Made by a program: the position numbers and the translations under genes. A stretch of DNA of 64,000 nt from Palsa-504 sp963744575 (GTDB lineage: Bacteria; Actinomycetota; Actinomycetes; Streptosporangiales; Streptosporangiaceae). Where the stretch lies: positions 1 through 64,000 of the forward strand of contig CAVUUF010000009.1 in assembly GCA_963744575.1 (NCBI GenBank). Direction: 5' to 3'. Shown here one piece after another: positions 26,572 through 35,391 of this stretch; the stretch's first letter is position 1, and each line of letters begins with the position of its first letter. The notes under the pieces were generated by a model. It made no database searches and was not told the DNA's origin. It saw only the letters and a list, made by a program, of their open reading frames with translations.

Positions 26572-27933
26572 ATGAACAGCTTCATGGCCGATGATCAGAC
26601 CTCTGTGAGTGTTTCCAGGCTGCTGGCGTTCCGGGCTGAGAACGTGCGCTCGTTCCGGGACGGGCTGGAACTGCCGATGCTCGCGACGGGCCTTGCCGAT
26701 GAGGGCGTGCCGCGCTCGGTGACGTGGCACGAGGGTGGCCGTCCCGTCCAGGTCCTCCCGGCCGCTGGCATCTTCGGGGCGAACGCCTCGGGGAAGAGCA
26801 ACGTGCTCCGCGCCATGAGCGACATGCGCCGGCATGTGCTGTACTCCTTTAGCCACGGTGACCCGGAGCGCGGGATGCCTCGTAGCGCGTTCCGCCTGGA
26901 TCCTGGCAAGGAGAAGGGTTCGTCGCGTTTTGAGGTAGACCTGATCCTTCATGGAGTCTGGCACCAGTACGGCTTCGTCATCGATGACGCCCAGGTTCTT
27001 GAGGAGTGGGCATACCGCTATCCACGCGGCAAGGCTGCGCTTGTGTTCCGCCGTGAGGGGCCCGATGTCATGCTTGGGCAGCGCAACCGCGCCAAGGGGC
27101 GCGCGGTCCTCGGAATCCTTCGGCCGAATTCCCTGCTGCTTTCTGCGGCGGCCGCCGCGAACCATCCAGACCTGGCACCCCTTCGGCGATGGTTCGCAGA
27201 CAATCTGCTGCTGGCTGAGGCCTCAAGCCGTGGACGCCGCTGGGCCTACACCGCGGGCATGCTTCTGCACGAGCAGCACCACGATCAGGTTCTCGGCCTG
27301 CTGCAGGCCGCGAACCTCGGAATCACCGACGCGCGAGTCCGCGAAGCCGACGCTGAGCTTCTCGAACGCATCAAGCGTGCCACGACGATCACCCAGGGAC
27401 GAGAGGACGAGCTTGAAGACAAGGACTCCGAGGCCAGCATCCTTGAGCCGGGAGTTGTACTGAGCCATCGCGGACCGGCCGGAACCGTCGAGTTCGGCGC
27501 TGACGAGGAATCGCATGGCACGATGGTGTGGTTCGGGCTCGCCGGCCCGGTGGTCCACGCGCTCGCCAGCGGCAGCGTCCTGTTGGTCGATGAGATCGAG
27601 GCCGGCCTGCACCCTGCTCTTGTCAGGCAGCTAGTGCGACTGTTCCAGGACTCGGAAACCAACCCCAGAGGAGCGCAGCTCATCTTCAACTCACACGAGG
27701 CATCGCTGCTCGGCGACTCCGGCGAGGAGCGCGTTCTCGGCCGCGACCAGGTCTGGTTCACCGAGAAGAGTCACGATGGCGCAAGCAGGCTGTACGCGCT
27801 TTCTGACCTGAGCCCGCGCGTCGATGAGGCGATCGGCCGCAGGTACTTGGCGGGCAGGTACGGCGCCACCCCGATCCTCGCGGATAAGGACTTTGCGGAA
27901 GTCGCAATTAGCGCTGTCGGCGACCCCGAGTGA
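26572..27933 (+). CDS. AAA_15/AAA_21 ATPase, RloA-like
   Basis: 453 residues. Walker A is Gly-Ala-Asn-Ala-Ser-Gly-Lys-Ser near residue 74, the ABC-type Walker B is Val-Leu-Leu-Val-Asp-Glu-Ile-Glu near residue 340, and the downstream His switch is Phe-Asn-Ser-His-Glu; this is the SMC/ABC-like class found in OLD, RloA and the ATPase of PARIS-type defence systems. Such genes are normally followed by a TOPRIM or RloB-like nuclease gene. Here the frame after the stop (27931) runs into an integrase fragment, so any partner is lost. ATG 26572 follows GAGG by 9 bp. GC is visibly lower than in the chromosomal genes, suggesting transfer. Confidence 0.82.
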   Translation: MNSFMADDQTSVSVSRLLAFRAENVRSFRDGLELPMLATGLADEGVPRSVTWHEGGRPVQVLPAAGIFGANASGKSNVLRAMSDMRRHVLYSFSHGDPERGMPRSAFRLDPGKEKGSSRFEVDLILHGVWHQYGFVIDDAQVLEEWAYRYPRGKAALVFRREGPDVMLGQRNRAKGRAVLGILRPNSLLLSAAAAANHPDLAPLRRWFADNLLLAEASSRGRRWAYTAGMLLHEQHHDQVLGLLQAANLGITDARVREADAELLERIKRATTITQGREDELEDKDSEASILEPGVVLSHRGPAGTVEFGADEESHGTMVWFGLAGPVVHALASGSVLLVDEIEAGLHPALVRQLVRLFQDSETNPRGAQLIFNSHEASLLGDSGEERVLGRDQVWFTEKSHDGASRLYALSDLSPRVDEAIGRRYLAGRYGATPILADKDFAEVAISAVGDPE

Positions 27934-27999
27934 GCCCCAAGGGCGACGGCGTCGCCCCTCCGGCACGGCCCGCAACCAGCGGGCCGAGCCGGCTTTTGC

Positions 28000-28430
28000 G
28001 CGATGTAAGCGGTCCGCGACCGGTTCGACCCGCCCGCCCGCCGGGTCAGCAGGCCGCGCGGCACCGGGTTGGCCTGCACCGGCGTATCCCCCCGGGCGAC
28101 CAGGTACGCATACAGTCCCGACACCGACGACAGGCGCCGGGCGATCGTCCGCGCCGACAGCCCCGGCTCCCGGTCCGCCAGCCGCACCACCGTCCGGTCG
28201 CCCCGCTGATACGCCAGGAACTCGAACACATCCGCCGCGGTGACCTCCACCGGGTCCTTCGCCACCACGGTGAAGAACGCTTTCAGGTCGAACGCCACCG
28301 CCCGCAGCGTGTCCGGCCGGCACCGGCCCGCCACGAACTCCAGATACCGGTCCACCAGCCGCTCACCCAGCCGGAAACGGACCTGGCCAGACCCCGATAC
28401 GAAACGCGCAAGACACGGGAAGCTGCTCAT
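28000..28430 (-). pseudogene. tyrosine recombinase, N-terminal fragment
   Basis: The SAM-like core-binding domain of a XerC/D-type integrase: Arg-Leu-Val-Asp-Arg-Tyr-Leu-Glu-Phe, Tyr-x-Asp-type helix as Leu-Arg-Ala-Val-Ala-Phe-Asp-Leu-Lys-Ala-Phe-Phe, and Ser-Ala-Arg-Thr-Ile-Ala-Arg-Arg-Leu-Ser-Ser-Val-Ser-Gly-Leu-Tyr near residue 110. After Asn-Pro-Val-Pro-Arg-Gly it degenerates; the catalytic domain is missing. Its truncated end faces the 3' end of the RloA-like gene, which marks a rearrangement junction near 28000. Confidence 0.75.
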
Positions 28431-28757
28431 CTCAGCACCATCCCAGCGTGTGACGCGAGAACACGGGAGCGACACGGATCACCCGTGTATTAAGCGATAT
28501 GTTGCTGTATGGGGTCTTTGGGCCTTCTCTGACGCTCACGCTGTGTGACAGGCAGCACCGCGGGCCGGTTTGCCGCCCGGGAGGCGAAGCCGCCGCGAAG
28601 ATCAGCCCCGCGCTGCACACCTCTTTGGCACGGACAGGGCGCGCCGCCAGCGTGACGATTCCGGCGGCTCTAGAAGGCCGTACGCAACCGCCATGCTCGC
28701 CGAACGGCAGCGGCAGGCCCGCGGGCCAAAATCGCGGAAGTACGTGACCCACGGCCG

Positions 28758-28842
28758 GTGTCCGCAGACGATCGTCTGCAGACACTCCGCTGGCCACGGT
28801 GGTTTCCGCAGGAAGAAACTGTAAAGCTTGACGTGTCCGCAG
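28758..28842. promoter_or_regulatory. res-like recombination/operator site
   Basis: A 28-bp near-perfect palindrome (28758-28785) consists of half-sites GTGTCCGCAGACGA and TCGTCTGCAGACAC around a central AT, with one mismatched pair. A third half-site GTGTCCGCAG is at 28833-28842. It lies 98 bp before the serine recombinase start, where Tn3-type res sites bind the recombinase. Confidence 0.6.
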
Positions 28843-28882
28843 CTATGTAACGCTAATATCCCTTTCTGATACACTCAATCCC

Positions 28883-29479
28883 ATGAGGGTCGGTTACGCG
28901 AGAGTGTCAACTCGAAACCAGCACCCAGAGGCGCAGCACGACGCGCTGTTCGCGGCAGGATGCGACCCGGGCCATATCTACCTCGACACGGTGAGCGGCA
29001 AGCTCGCCCGCCGCCCCGAACTCGACAAGGCGCTACTCGTCCTACGCGAGGGCGACCAGCTGGCCGTGACCAAGCTCGACCGGCTCGGCCGGTCCGTGGC
29101 GCACCTGATCGGGCTGTCCGCGGAGCTCCAGCAGCGCGGTGTGGACCTGGTGGTGCTCGACCAGGGCATCGATACATCCACCGCGGTGGGCCGGATGTTC
29201 TTCCAGATCCTTGGCGCGATCGCCGAGTTCGAGCACGCACTGATGTCCGAGCGCACTATGGACGGCCTGGCCGCGGCGCGGGCCCGTGGTCGTACCGGCG
29301 GCCAGAAGCCCAAGCTCGGCCCGCGTCAGGTCAAGCTGGCCCGGCAGATGTATGACGAACTTGGCGACGACGGCAAACGGCGCTACACAGTGGCGGAGAT
29401 CGCCGCCGAGTTCGGCGTGACCCGGCCGACGATCTACCGCGCGTTGGAGCCCGCGCAACGAGCGGGCACAGCAGCGTAG
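28883..29479 (+). CDS. serine recombinase (resolvase/invertase family)
   Basis: 198 residues. The catalytic Ser lies in Tyr-Ala-Arg-Val-Ser-Thr at residue 9; Lys-Leu-Asp-Arg-Leu-Gly-Arg-Ser near residue 67 and Ile-Ala-Glu-Phe-Glu-His near residue 118 are the core motifs, and a C-terminal Hin-type HTH (Val-Ala-Glu-Ile-Ala-Ala-Glu-Phe-Gly-Val-Thr-Arg-Pro-Thr-Ile-Tyr-Arg-Ala) closes it. Size and layout match Tn3 resolvases. ATG 28883. The palindromic sites just upstream are its likely targets. No Tn3 transposase remains nearby. Confidence 0.92.
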   Translation: MRVGYARVSTRNQHPEAQHDALFAAGCDPGHIYLDTVSGKLARRPELDKALLVLREGDQLAVTKLDRLGRSVAHLIGLSAELQQRGVDLVVLDQGIDTSTAVGRMFFQILGAIAEFEHALMSERTMDGLAAARARGRTGGQKPKLGPRQVKLARQMYDELGDDGKRRYTVAEIAAEFGVTRPTIYRALEPAQRAGTAA

Positions 29480-29761
29480 ACCGCAGCAGTCCAGATCGGG
29501 GCATGACCGGCCAACATACCTTCGATTTACAACACCGACAGCACGCCCCAGGGGAATCAGCCAGATCGTCGGCTGCATACGTCCATGCCTCTCGAAAACT
29601 CTTCAATCGGCGTCATTGCGTTAGCTTGATTCTGCGGTGAGATTTGTTGCTCCGTTGCCTGCGGCGATGATACGGACGGCGGCGATGTGCCGGGGTCTAT
29701 CGCAGACGACCGTTTGCGGTGTAGCGGGGTTCCCCTCAAACCGTGGAGACTTCCTCATAGC

Positions 29762-30191
29762 TCAGGCTTTTGAGGTTGCGCTGTCGAAGCGAAGGCCGGA
29801 GGCTGCCTCGCCGCGCCACGACCGCTTTTCGCGGCCTCTCCACACGAATGCGCGGCCGTCGTGCCAACGGACGTGGTGCTCGAGGATGCGCAGCTGGATA
29901 CCGGCACGGGTGACCTCTTCTTCACGCACATCGTGAATGTCTGCGAGTAGTTGGCTCTTGGCCGCGCGCAGATCCGTGGTCGCGGTATCGAGCAGTCGTC
30001 CCTTGCGCAGCAGCCGCGGGCCGTTGTTCTCGTGCACCGCGACCATCGGCGTCCACGTTTCAGCCACGGGCGTGGCCAGCCGCCATACCAGCTCGTAATC
30101 GTCGCCGGTCGTTGCCGGCTACGTATTCGGAAATCGTGTGGCTGGGGGCGGGTTGGACCGCGCCTAGCAGGGCAAACGTGAACCGGACCAC
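29762..30191 (-). pseudogene. unknown operon gene c, frameshifted
   Basis: From GTG 30191 the frame reads Arg-Phe-Thr-Phe-Ala-Leu-Leu-Gly-Ala-Val-Gln-Pro-Ala, then breaks near 30115 and continues in the next frame as Asp-Tyr-Glu-Leu-Val-Trp-Arg-Leu-Ala-Thr-Pro-Val-Ala-Glu-Thr-Trp and Ala-Lys-Ser-Gln-Leu-Leu-Ala-Asp-Ile-His, to the stop at 29762. About 140 residues when joined. Family not recognised. It follows gene b by 15 bp on the same strand and decayed along with it. Confidence 0.5.
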
Positions 30192-30206
30192 AGGACTTCC
30201 GAATAG

Positions 30207-31597
30207 TTACGTTGCCGGGGGCAGATCGAACTGGCTGCGGAACCACGGCCGGGATATGCCTCGGCCGGTCGGCCCCATTACCTGCGTCTCGATCGACCAG
30301 GCGAGATTGGCGACCTCATCGCGTTGGAGCGCGACCTGTTCTCGCGGGTCGGACTGCAGGGAGCCGAGCGAGGACGGCAGGACAACGAGAAGCGGGTTGT
30401 CCCCCGCGGCGCCCTGCATGTTCGATGGCTGGAACTGACGTCCTGCGCCATCGCCTGCCCGGGTAGCCGTGGTGCCGATCAGAGTGGCGACACCGAAGGT
30501 GTCGCGTACTACAACCCAGTCGGTGCGCACGACACACCCGACGGGGACCTCCACCGGAGCGAGGAACCAGTCAGGGCTGAAGACCACGGCGAAGTCGATG
30601 GCAGCATGCGGGCAAGGTCGGTGGGGCCGGCGCCGACCCGGCCGAGAGGGACGGCGGAATCCTCCATCTCCCAGAAGCGGAATGCCGGCATGCCCGGGTA
30701 GGTCAGGGGTGTCGGCAGGAGCGTCCTGATCCGGCCGCCGACGAGCGACGGGTCTGCACCGGCGTCGGTGGCGGCGCCGAGAGACGCGCTGGGCGTGGCG
30801 TCGAGATCGAGTGAGTACCAGTCGACCCCGGTGCCGTCGTACTCGGCGGCGTTCAACACCAGCTCGTTGCCGGTTCCGGGCAGTGGCGGTGCCGCGATCG
30901 CGAACGCGTACTCGAGACGGTCCGGCACCCATGCGGGCGAGAATGCCGCGGCACCGACGGCGCTGATCCCCCATTCCTCGTCGAGATCCGCCGTCCACGC
31001 CGCGAGTACGCCTTGCAGCGCAGCGGGATCCGCACCGGCGATCGCCGCCGCCGGGAGTCCGGCTCCGCCAGACAGCCCGAGCACTTTCGCCCCGTCGATG
31101 ACGTGGCCGGCGAGCAGGGCGCGGTATCTGGCGTCGTCGAAGCTCTCAACGACATTGACTATCGGGTCCGCCGTGAAGGTGGTGTCGTGATGCGTGGCCA
31201 GGTTGTCGGCGACGGCGGCGAGCCCGGCAGCGACGAGGCGGCGACGCAACGAGCGTCCCGCCCGCACGGCCGCCGTCCACGGTGTGCCGCGGGCGTCGGC
31301 CCCCAGCCGGATCACCGGTTCGCGCTCTACCAGCGCCTCGATTGGCCCCGTCGACGTCTTCAACCGCATCGAATCTGGCGGTGGCGAGGTGCCCTCTGCG
31401 CGGTAGCGCGAGAACTGAGACCAGCTGGCAGCGACGTCGATCGCGACGGGCGCACCGCCGTCGTCGCCCGTGAGCTCGCCAAGTTGGAACTGCCGCAACA
31501 GCAGCCATGCCGGATCAGCAACCTCGGCGGCGAGCCCGACATCGATGTCGGTCGTCTGTGCGTGCGGTTCGATGCGTGCCCAGGTCACGAATCCCAT
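30207..31597 (-). pseudogene. unknown operon gene b, frameshifted
   Basis: About 460 residues when joined. The opening Phe-Val-Thr-Trp-Ala-Arg-Ile-Glu-Pro and Pro-Ala-Trp-Leu-Leu-Leu-Arg-Gln-Phe-Gln-Leu-Gly-Glu-Leu-Thr-Gly-Asp-Asp, and later Tyr-Pro-Gly-Met-Pro-Ala-Phe-Arg-Phe-Trp-Glu-Met-Glu-Asp, recall a family of large bacterial hypothetical proteins known to me only by pattern. Near 30600 the frame shifts and Phe-Ala-Val-Val-Phe-Ser-Pro-Asp-Trp-Phe-Leu-Ala-Pro-Val continues to the stop at 30207. ATG 31597 directly follows the stop of gene a (TAAATG). Confidence 0.6.
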
Positions 31598-32434
31598 TTA
31601 TGCCTGCACCCCCAGATAGCGGTTGGCATCGATCGCCACTCGGAGGAAGTCCAAGCCCGCAGTGAGCTCCGACATCGGACTCGTCCGGTCCACGCCATCG
31701 CGCACGTAGGTCAGTGGCAGGTACTCGTCAATGCCAGTTCCGGCGAGATTGTCGAGTTCGACACCACGAAGCCTGGCAAGCGCCGAGCTTCGCGGGCGAC
31801 CTCATCGAGCAGCGTCCAGCTCCACGGTTGCGGCGGGTCCGGGTGCACGGCGAGCAGCAGCGTCGGCGGCGGCCGGGCGGTCGGCGCGTCGTAATGGATT
31901 GCCAGACCCGTAGAGACAGTCGGCGACGGAAGCACTTCGGTCACCTCGTCGACGATCAAGGCGCGCGCGGTCGCTGCGCCAACGAGCGCCTGATTGCCGG
32001 ACGCGAGGACGTGCACGCGCGGCCCATCAGGTCGCGTCCACGCACGGAGCGTGTTGCCCCCTGGGTTGGCCGGCAGCGCGTCCGCAAGCCAGCCCTCGGC
32101 GGCGACGAGGGGAAGCTGGAGCACCTGCAGGGGCTCGAGCACCTGGCCGGCCGCCTCGAGGAATAGGCGGAGGTCGTCCAAGGCGGCCAGCCTGCTTCGG
32201 ACCCGACCCATCCGCGACAGCCAGGCCTCGATCGCGTCGGGATCCGGGCCGGCAACACGAGCGGCGCTGAGGCCGCTCTCGACCTCGACTGCCGGCACGA
32301 CGGCGGGCCCACCGAGACGGCGCGCGATCTTGACCAAGGTGTCGAGCCCGGTGGCGGTGTTGCAGATCGCGTTCAGCTTGTCGACACGAAGCTGCTGCAC
32401 CGCGGCCGCCGGGAGGCCCTCGTCGATGAGCTAG
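31598..32434 (-). pseudogene. unknown operon gene a, truncated and frameshifted
   Basis: An in-frame TAG near 32432 precedes Leu-Ile-Asp-Glu-Gly-Leu-Pro-Ala-Ala-Ala, so the N-terminal part is missing. The body has Ala-Leu-Ile-Val-Asp-Glu-Val-Thr-Glu-Val-Leu-Pro and Ala-Ile-His-Tyr-Asp-Ala-Pro-Thr-Ala-Arg-Pro-Pro. Near 31780 the frame shifts, and Leu-Thr-Tyr-Val-Arg-Asp-Gly-Val-Asp and Arg-Tyr-Leu-Gly-Val-Gln-Ala end at TAA 31598-31600. I know neither fold nor function. Genes a, b and c were once a tightly packed operon. Confidence 0.55.
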
Positions 32435-32440
32435 TCAACG

Positions 32441-32852
32441 TCACGCACCACCGCAGCAGCCCCGGAAGCTGCGGCGACTACCTCGCTGAGCCAGGGCGCG
32501 GTAGGCACGGCGGATCCGGTCCTCTACAGCGGCCGCGTCACCGGCGGCGGCGGGCGCCGCCGGGGCGGCCGACGGAACCGCGGCCGCGGCCAGCGCGCTC
32601 TCGACCTCGCCGGCGATGCGCCCAGACTCGGCGCGGCGCCGCTCAACTACCTCCGCCGGGAGCTGCTTGCCGACGTACTTGCTGACCACCTTTCCCGCTC
32701 CGCCGGTAGTACCGGTACCAGTACGGGCCGTGGGCCTGGCCTTCCGCGCACCGCGTGCAGTTCGCTTGCCGCAGCTCACCACAAGCAGCACCCGTGCCCG
32801 CATTTTGACTAGCGGCCTCACCTCGCTGCTCAGTTCTCCTCACCGGGTGCAC
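32441..32852 (-). pseudogene. small Cys/aromatic mobile-element protein, frameshifted
   Basis: The first frame has Cys-Thr-Arg-Cys-Ala-Glu-Gly-Gln-Ala-His-Gly-Pro-Tyr-Trp-Tyr-Arg-Tyr-Tyr-Arg-Arg; near 32690 a one-base shift leads to Val-Ser-Lys-Tyr-Val-Gly-Lys-Gln-Leu-Pro and an Ala-rich helix. The Cys-x2-Cys followed by His-Gly-Pro-Tyr-Trp recalls DUF6788-like small proteins often found beside transposons and integrated elements. The exact family is uncertain. Confidence 0.5.
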
Positions 32853-33296
32853 GGGCCGCGCAGTTGGGCGGAGCCCGGTGCCAGGCGCCGGGGGTGAATG
32901 CGTAGCGGCCGAGCGTAGCTCTCAGCACTCAGCTTTGCCGAATACGTGCGGAAATCAACGACAGGGACTGCCCGCTGTCAGCATCTTTGCAGCTCAGCAG
33001 CCCACTGGACGGGGCTAGCCAGGTTGTTTACAAGACGGCTGCTCTGGCTGCGCACTGCCGCTTGGAGCCAGGGAACTACCGGGCAACCGTCAGGAACCTG
33101 TCACCTTCCCGGTCGAGGACGACATGTTGGCTGTCACGGGACAGCTGCGGCAAGCACCCGGCTCGAGCGCACGGAGCCGGCTCAAGGTGGCGAAGATCGC
33201 GGCGAGCTGACTGTCCTTCCGTTGCTGTGGCAGGGCATCGAGCCAGCATTGGCTTGTCGCGATTCGGCTTCGCGTGGGTCTCTCTTTTCTGCGTAA

Positions 33297-33437
33297 CTGC
33301 GTAACAGTCCCTTAGATGATCAAGGAACATGCAGGTCAGAGCAGCAAAAAGCTGATACGCAGGCCTGTTACGCAGCGCTACGCGGAGCGTAGCGATCAAG
33401 GCCCTGCTGTTACCTGTTACGCAGTGGCCGGTAACAG
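33297..33437. repeat. iteron-like repeat array 1 (CTGTTACGCAG)
   Basis: The exact 11-mer CTGTTACGCAG occurs at 33365-33375 and 33414-33424, and inverted (CTGCGTAACAG) at 33297-33307. Shorter CTGTTAC (33407-33413) and GTAACAG (33431-33437) add to it. The local sequence is clearly less GC-rich. It lies 90 bp past the 3' end of the replication-type gene remnant at 33527-33918. Flanks 32853-33296 show no gene. A replication origin or regulator-binding cluster is the simplest reading. Confidence 0.55.
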
Positions 33438-33526
33438 GCTTTTCGCAGGTCAATGGCCGCTTTCCGGATGCTACGCAGTTTCCTGAGAGAGAGAGACCTT
33501 ATTGCGGGCCATAACACAGAGGTTTC

Positions 33527-33918
33527 TCACTGGCCGTCCTCCAGGTCGGGGGGGTCGATGATCTCGTCGCGGAAGATCAGGTGCCGGGACAGGTGCCCGG
33601 CCGTCCTGCGCCCGATGAGGTACGGGGGCCGCTGGCTGTCCTTGGTAAACAGCGCGCCCATTTCCAGCCAGCCGGGTATGACGGCGTTCGAGCTCGTATC
33701 CGCGCATGCGGAGTTCCTCGCGGAGCTTCTCGGGCAGCAGCGCCGGGCCTTCCCTGGCCTTGTGGCCGATCCACCCGCTTGCTGGCGGGTGGCTTCCGTT
33801 GTTGCTGCCCCACATCTTGTCGGCGTGGGCTGCCAGGTACTGGCGGACGAGGTCCAGGGCCATCTCCGGGCGGTTGTCCCGCTGTTCGTCAGATGCGAAT
33901 ATCCCGGACCATGCTGTT
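33527..33918 (-). pseudogene. C-terminal remnant of a replication helicase/primase-type protein
   Basis: Reads Ala-Leu-Asp-Leu-Val-Arg-Gln-Tyr-Leu-Ala-Ala-His and Gly-Trp-Ile-Gly-His-Lys-Ala-Arg-Glu-Gly-Pro-Ala-Leu-Leu-Pro-Glu-Lys-Leu, then a one-base shift near 33690 leads to Pro-Gly-Trp-Leu-Glu-Met-Gly-Ala-Leu-Phe-Thr-Lys-Asp-Ser-Gln-Arg-Pro-Pro-Tyr and a stop at 33527. This resembles the end of DUF927-type phage/plasmid helicases. The upstream part was cut away by the IS3 insertion at 33919. Probably the relic of an older replication module. Confidence 0.45.
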
Positions 33919-33970
33919 TGGACCACCCCGAGTTTCTTGGAGGCTGTGACCTCTGGGAAAGTTGGGACTT

Positions 33971-34291
33971 ATGGCATCACGGAAACAGCACCCTGCTGAG
34001 CTGCGGGAACGTGCGGTGGCAATGGTCTTCGAGCTGCGTGCCGCGTCGGGCAGCTCCCGCGGCACCCTGGCAAGCGTCGGCCACAAGCTGGGCGTCAATC
34101 CTGAGACTCTCCGCAACTGGGTTGAGAAGGCGGAAATCGACAGCGGGCAGCGGCCCGGTATCACGAGCGATGACAAGAAGCGTATTGCCGGGCTGGAGAA
34201 GGAAGTCCGCGAGCTGCGGCGGGCTAACGAGATCCTGAAGGCGGCGAGCGCTTATTTCGCCCGGGAACTCGACCCCCGACTTCCGCGCTAG
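33971..34291 (+). CDS. IS3 transposase OrfA (HTH)
   Basis: 106 residues from ATG 33971. Arg-Glu-Arg-Ala-Val-Ala-Met-Val-Phe-Glu-Leu, then the HTH Val-Gly-His-Lys-Leu-Gly-Val-Asn-Pro-Glu-Thr-Leu-Arg-Asn-Trp-Val, and a C-terminal leucine-zipper helix (Glu-Lys-Glu-Val-Arg-Glu-Leu-Arg-Arg-Ala-Asn-Glu-Ile-Leu). This binds the IS ends. orfB overlaps its end in the -1 frame, fitting programmed frameshifting. Confidence 0.9.
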   Translation: MASRKQHPAELRERAVAMVFELRAASGSSRGTLASVGHKLGVNPETLRNWVEKAEIDSGQRPGITSDDKKRIAGLEKEVRELRRANEILKAASAYFARELDPRLPR

Positions 34292-35186
34292 TCGAGTTCA
34301 TCGATTCACACAAGGACCGGTTCGGAGTGGAGCCGGCCTGCGCGGTCCTGGAGATATCGCCGTCCACCTATTACGCGGTGAAGAAGAGAGAGGAGAATCC
34401 GTCCGCGCGGGACGGGCGCGACGAGGAGCTGAAGAAGGCAATCACGCAGGCCAGGGAAAAGAGAGGGCGGAAGCTTTACGGTGCTAAGAAGATGTGGCGC
34501 GAGCTGAATCGTGACGGGATCGAGGTCGCGCGGTGCACGGTCGAGCGGCTGATGCGCGAGATGGGCCTGGAGGGCCTGCGGGCCAGGAAGAAGAGGCCGC
34601 GGACCACTGTTCCTGGTCCGGCTGGCCAGGAGAGGCGTCTGACCTGCTGGAACGCGACTTCACTGCCCCGGCGCCGAACCGCCGCTGGGTAGCTGACATT
34701 ACCTATATAGAAACTTCTGCCGGCTTTGTTTACGCCGCGTTTATCCTTGACCTGTTTTCCCGGATGATTGTCGGCTGGCAGGTTTCCGGTACGCTCCGGG
34801 CCGAGCTGGCGCTCGACGCGCTCGAAATGGCCGTCTGGTCTCGCGGCGACCGGATGGACGGCCAGCTTGTCCATCATTCGGATCGCGGGGTCCAGTATAC
34901 CGCGATCCGCTATACCGAGCGGCTCGGCGAGATCAGCGCGGTCAGGTCGGTCGGGCGCAAGGGCGATTCTTATGATAATGCGGCGGCCGAGTCGCTGAAC
35001 AGCCTTTACAAGAAAGAGCTCATCGAGAGGGAAGGACCGTGGCGCGGGACCGATGATGTCATGCTCGCGACCCTGGAGTGGGTTGACTGGTATAACACTG
35101 AGCGCCTGCACTCCGCTTGCAAGTACATTCCCCCGAGAGAATATGAGGAAAACTACTACACACGGCAGGAAAGAATGGTAAATTAA
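34288..35186 (+). pseudogene. IS3 transposase OrfB, frameshifted
   Basis: First part (HTH_21) Glu-Phe-Ile-Asp-Ser-His-Lys-Asp-Arg-Phe-Gly-Val and Tyr-Gly-Ala-Lys-Lys-Met-Trp-Arg-Glu-Leu. Around 34634 two extra bases (AG) move the frame; the rve core follows: Arg-Trp-Val-Ala-Asp-Ile-Thr-Tyr-Ile, His-His-Ser-Asp-Arg-Gly-Val-Gln-Tyr, and Ser-Tyr-Asp-Asn-Ala-Ala-Ala-Glu-Ser with the DDE residues. The break makes this copy inactive unless ribosomes slip. Confidence 0.85.
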
Positions 35187-35391
35187 TCGAATCCGGCAAG
35201 CAAAGGCGTCCAAAGAAGCCGGGGCGATCCACTCTCCATCTCCTCCTCCATGCCGGTTTATCCCGGCGCTTTCCCCAAGACGGCAACGCGAGGCAGACAG
35301 AGCTGTGCAGGATGTCTGCGGTTTTAGCCAATGGGTTCGGTTTCGTCGTGCCGGCGGACGGCGGGCGGGGTGCCTTCGCGGAGCGCGTCGA

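Larger units (their letters stand above)
33919..35231 (+). mobile_element. IS3 family insertion sequence, about 1.3 kb
   Basis: Imperfect terminal inverted repeats of about 26 bp: TGGACCACCCCGAGTTTCTT at the left and, read from the other strand, TGGATCGCCCCGGCTTCTTT at the right. Two overlapping frames orfA and orfB as usual for IS3. No clear target duplication. Confidence 0.85.

Noticed and set aside
34288..35186. Programmed frameshift within IS3 orfB at 34634
   Set aside because: Programmed slippage belongs at the orfA/orfB overlap, which is present; the mid-orfB break is a two-base duplication with no slippery heptamer.
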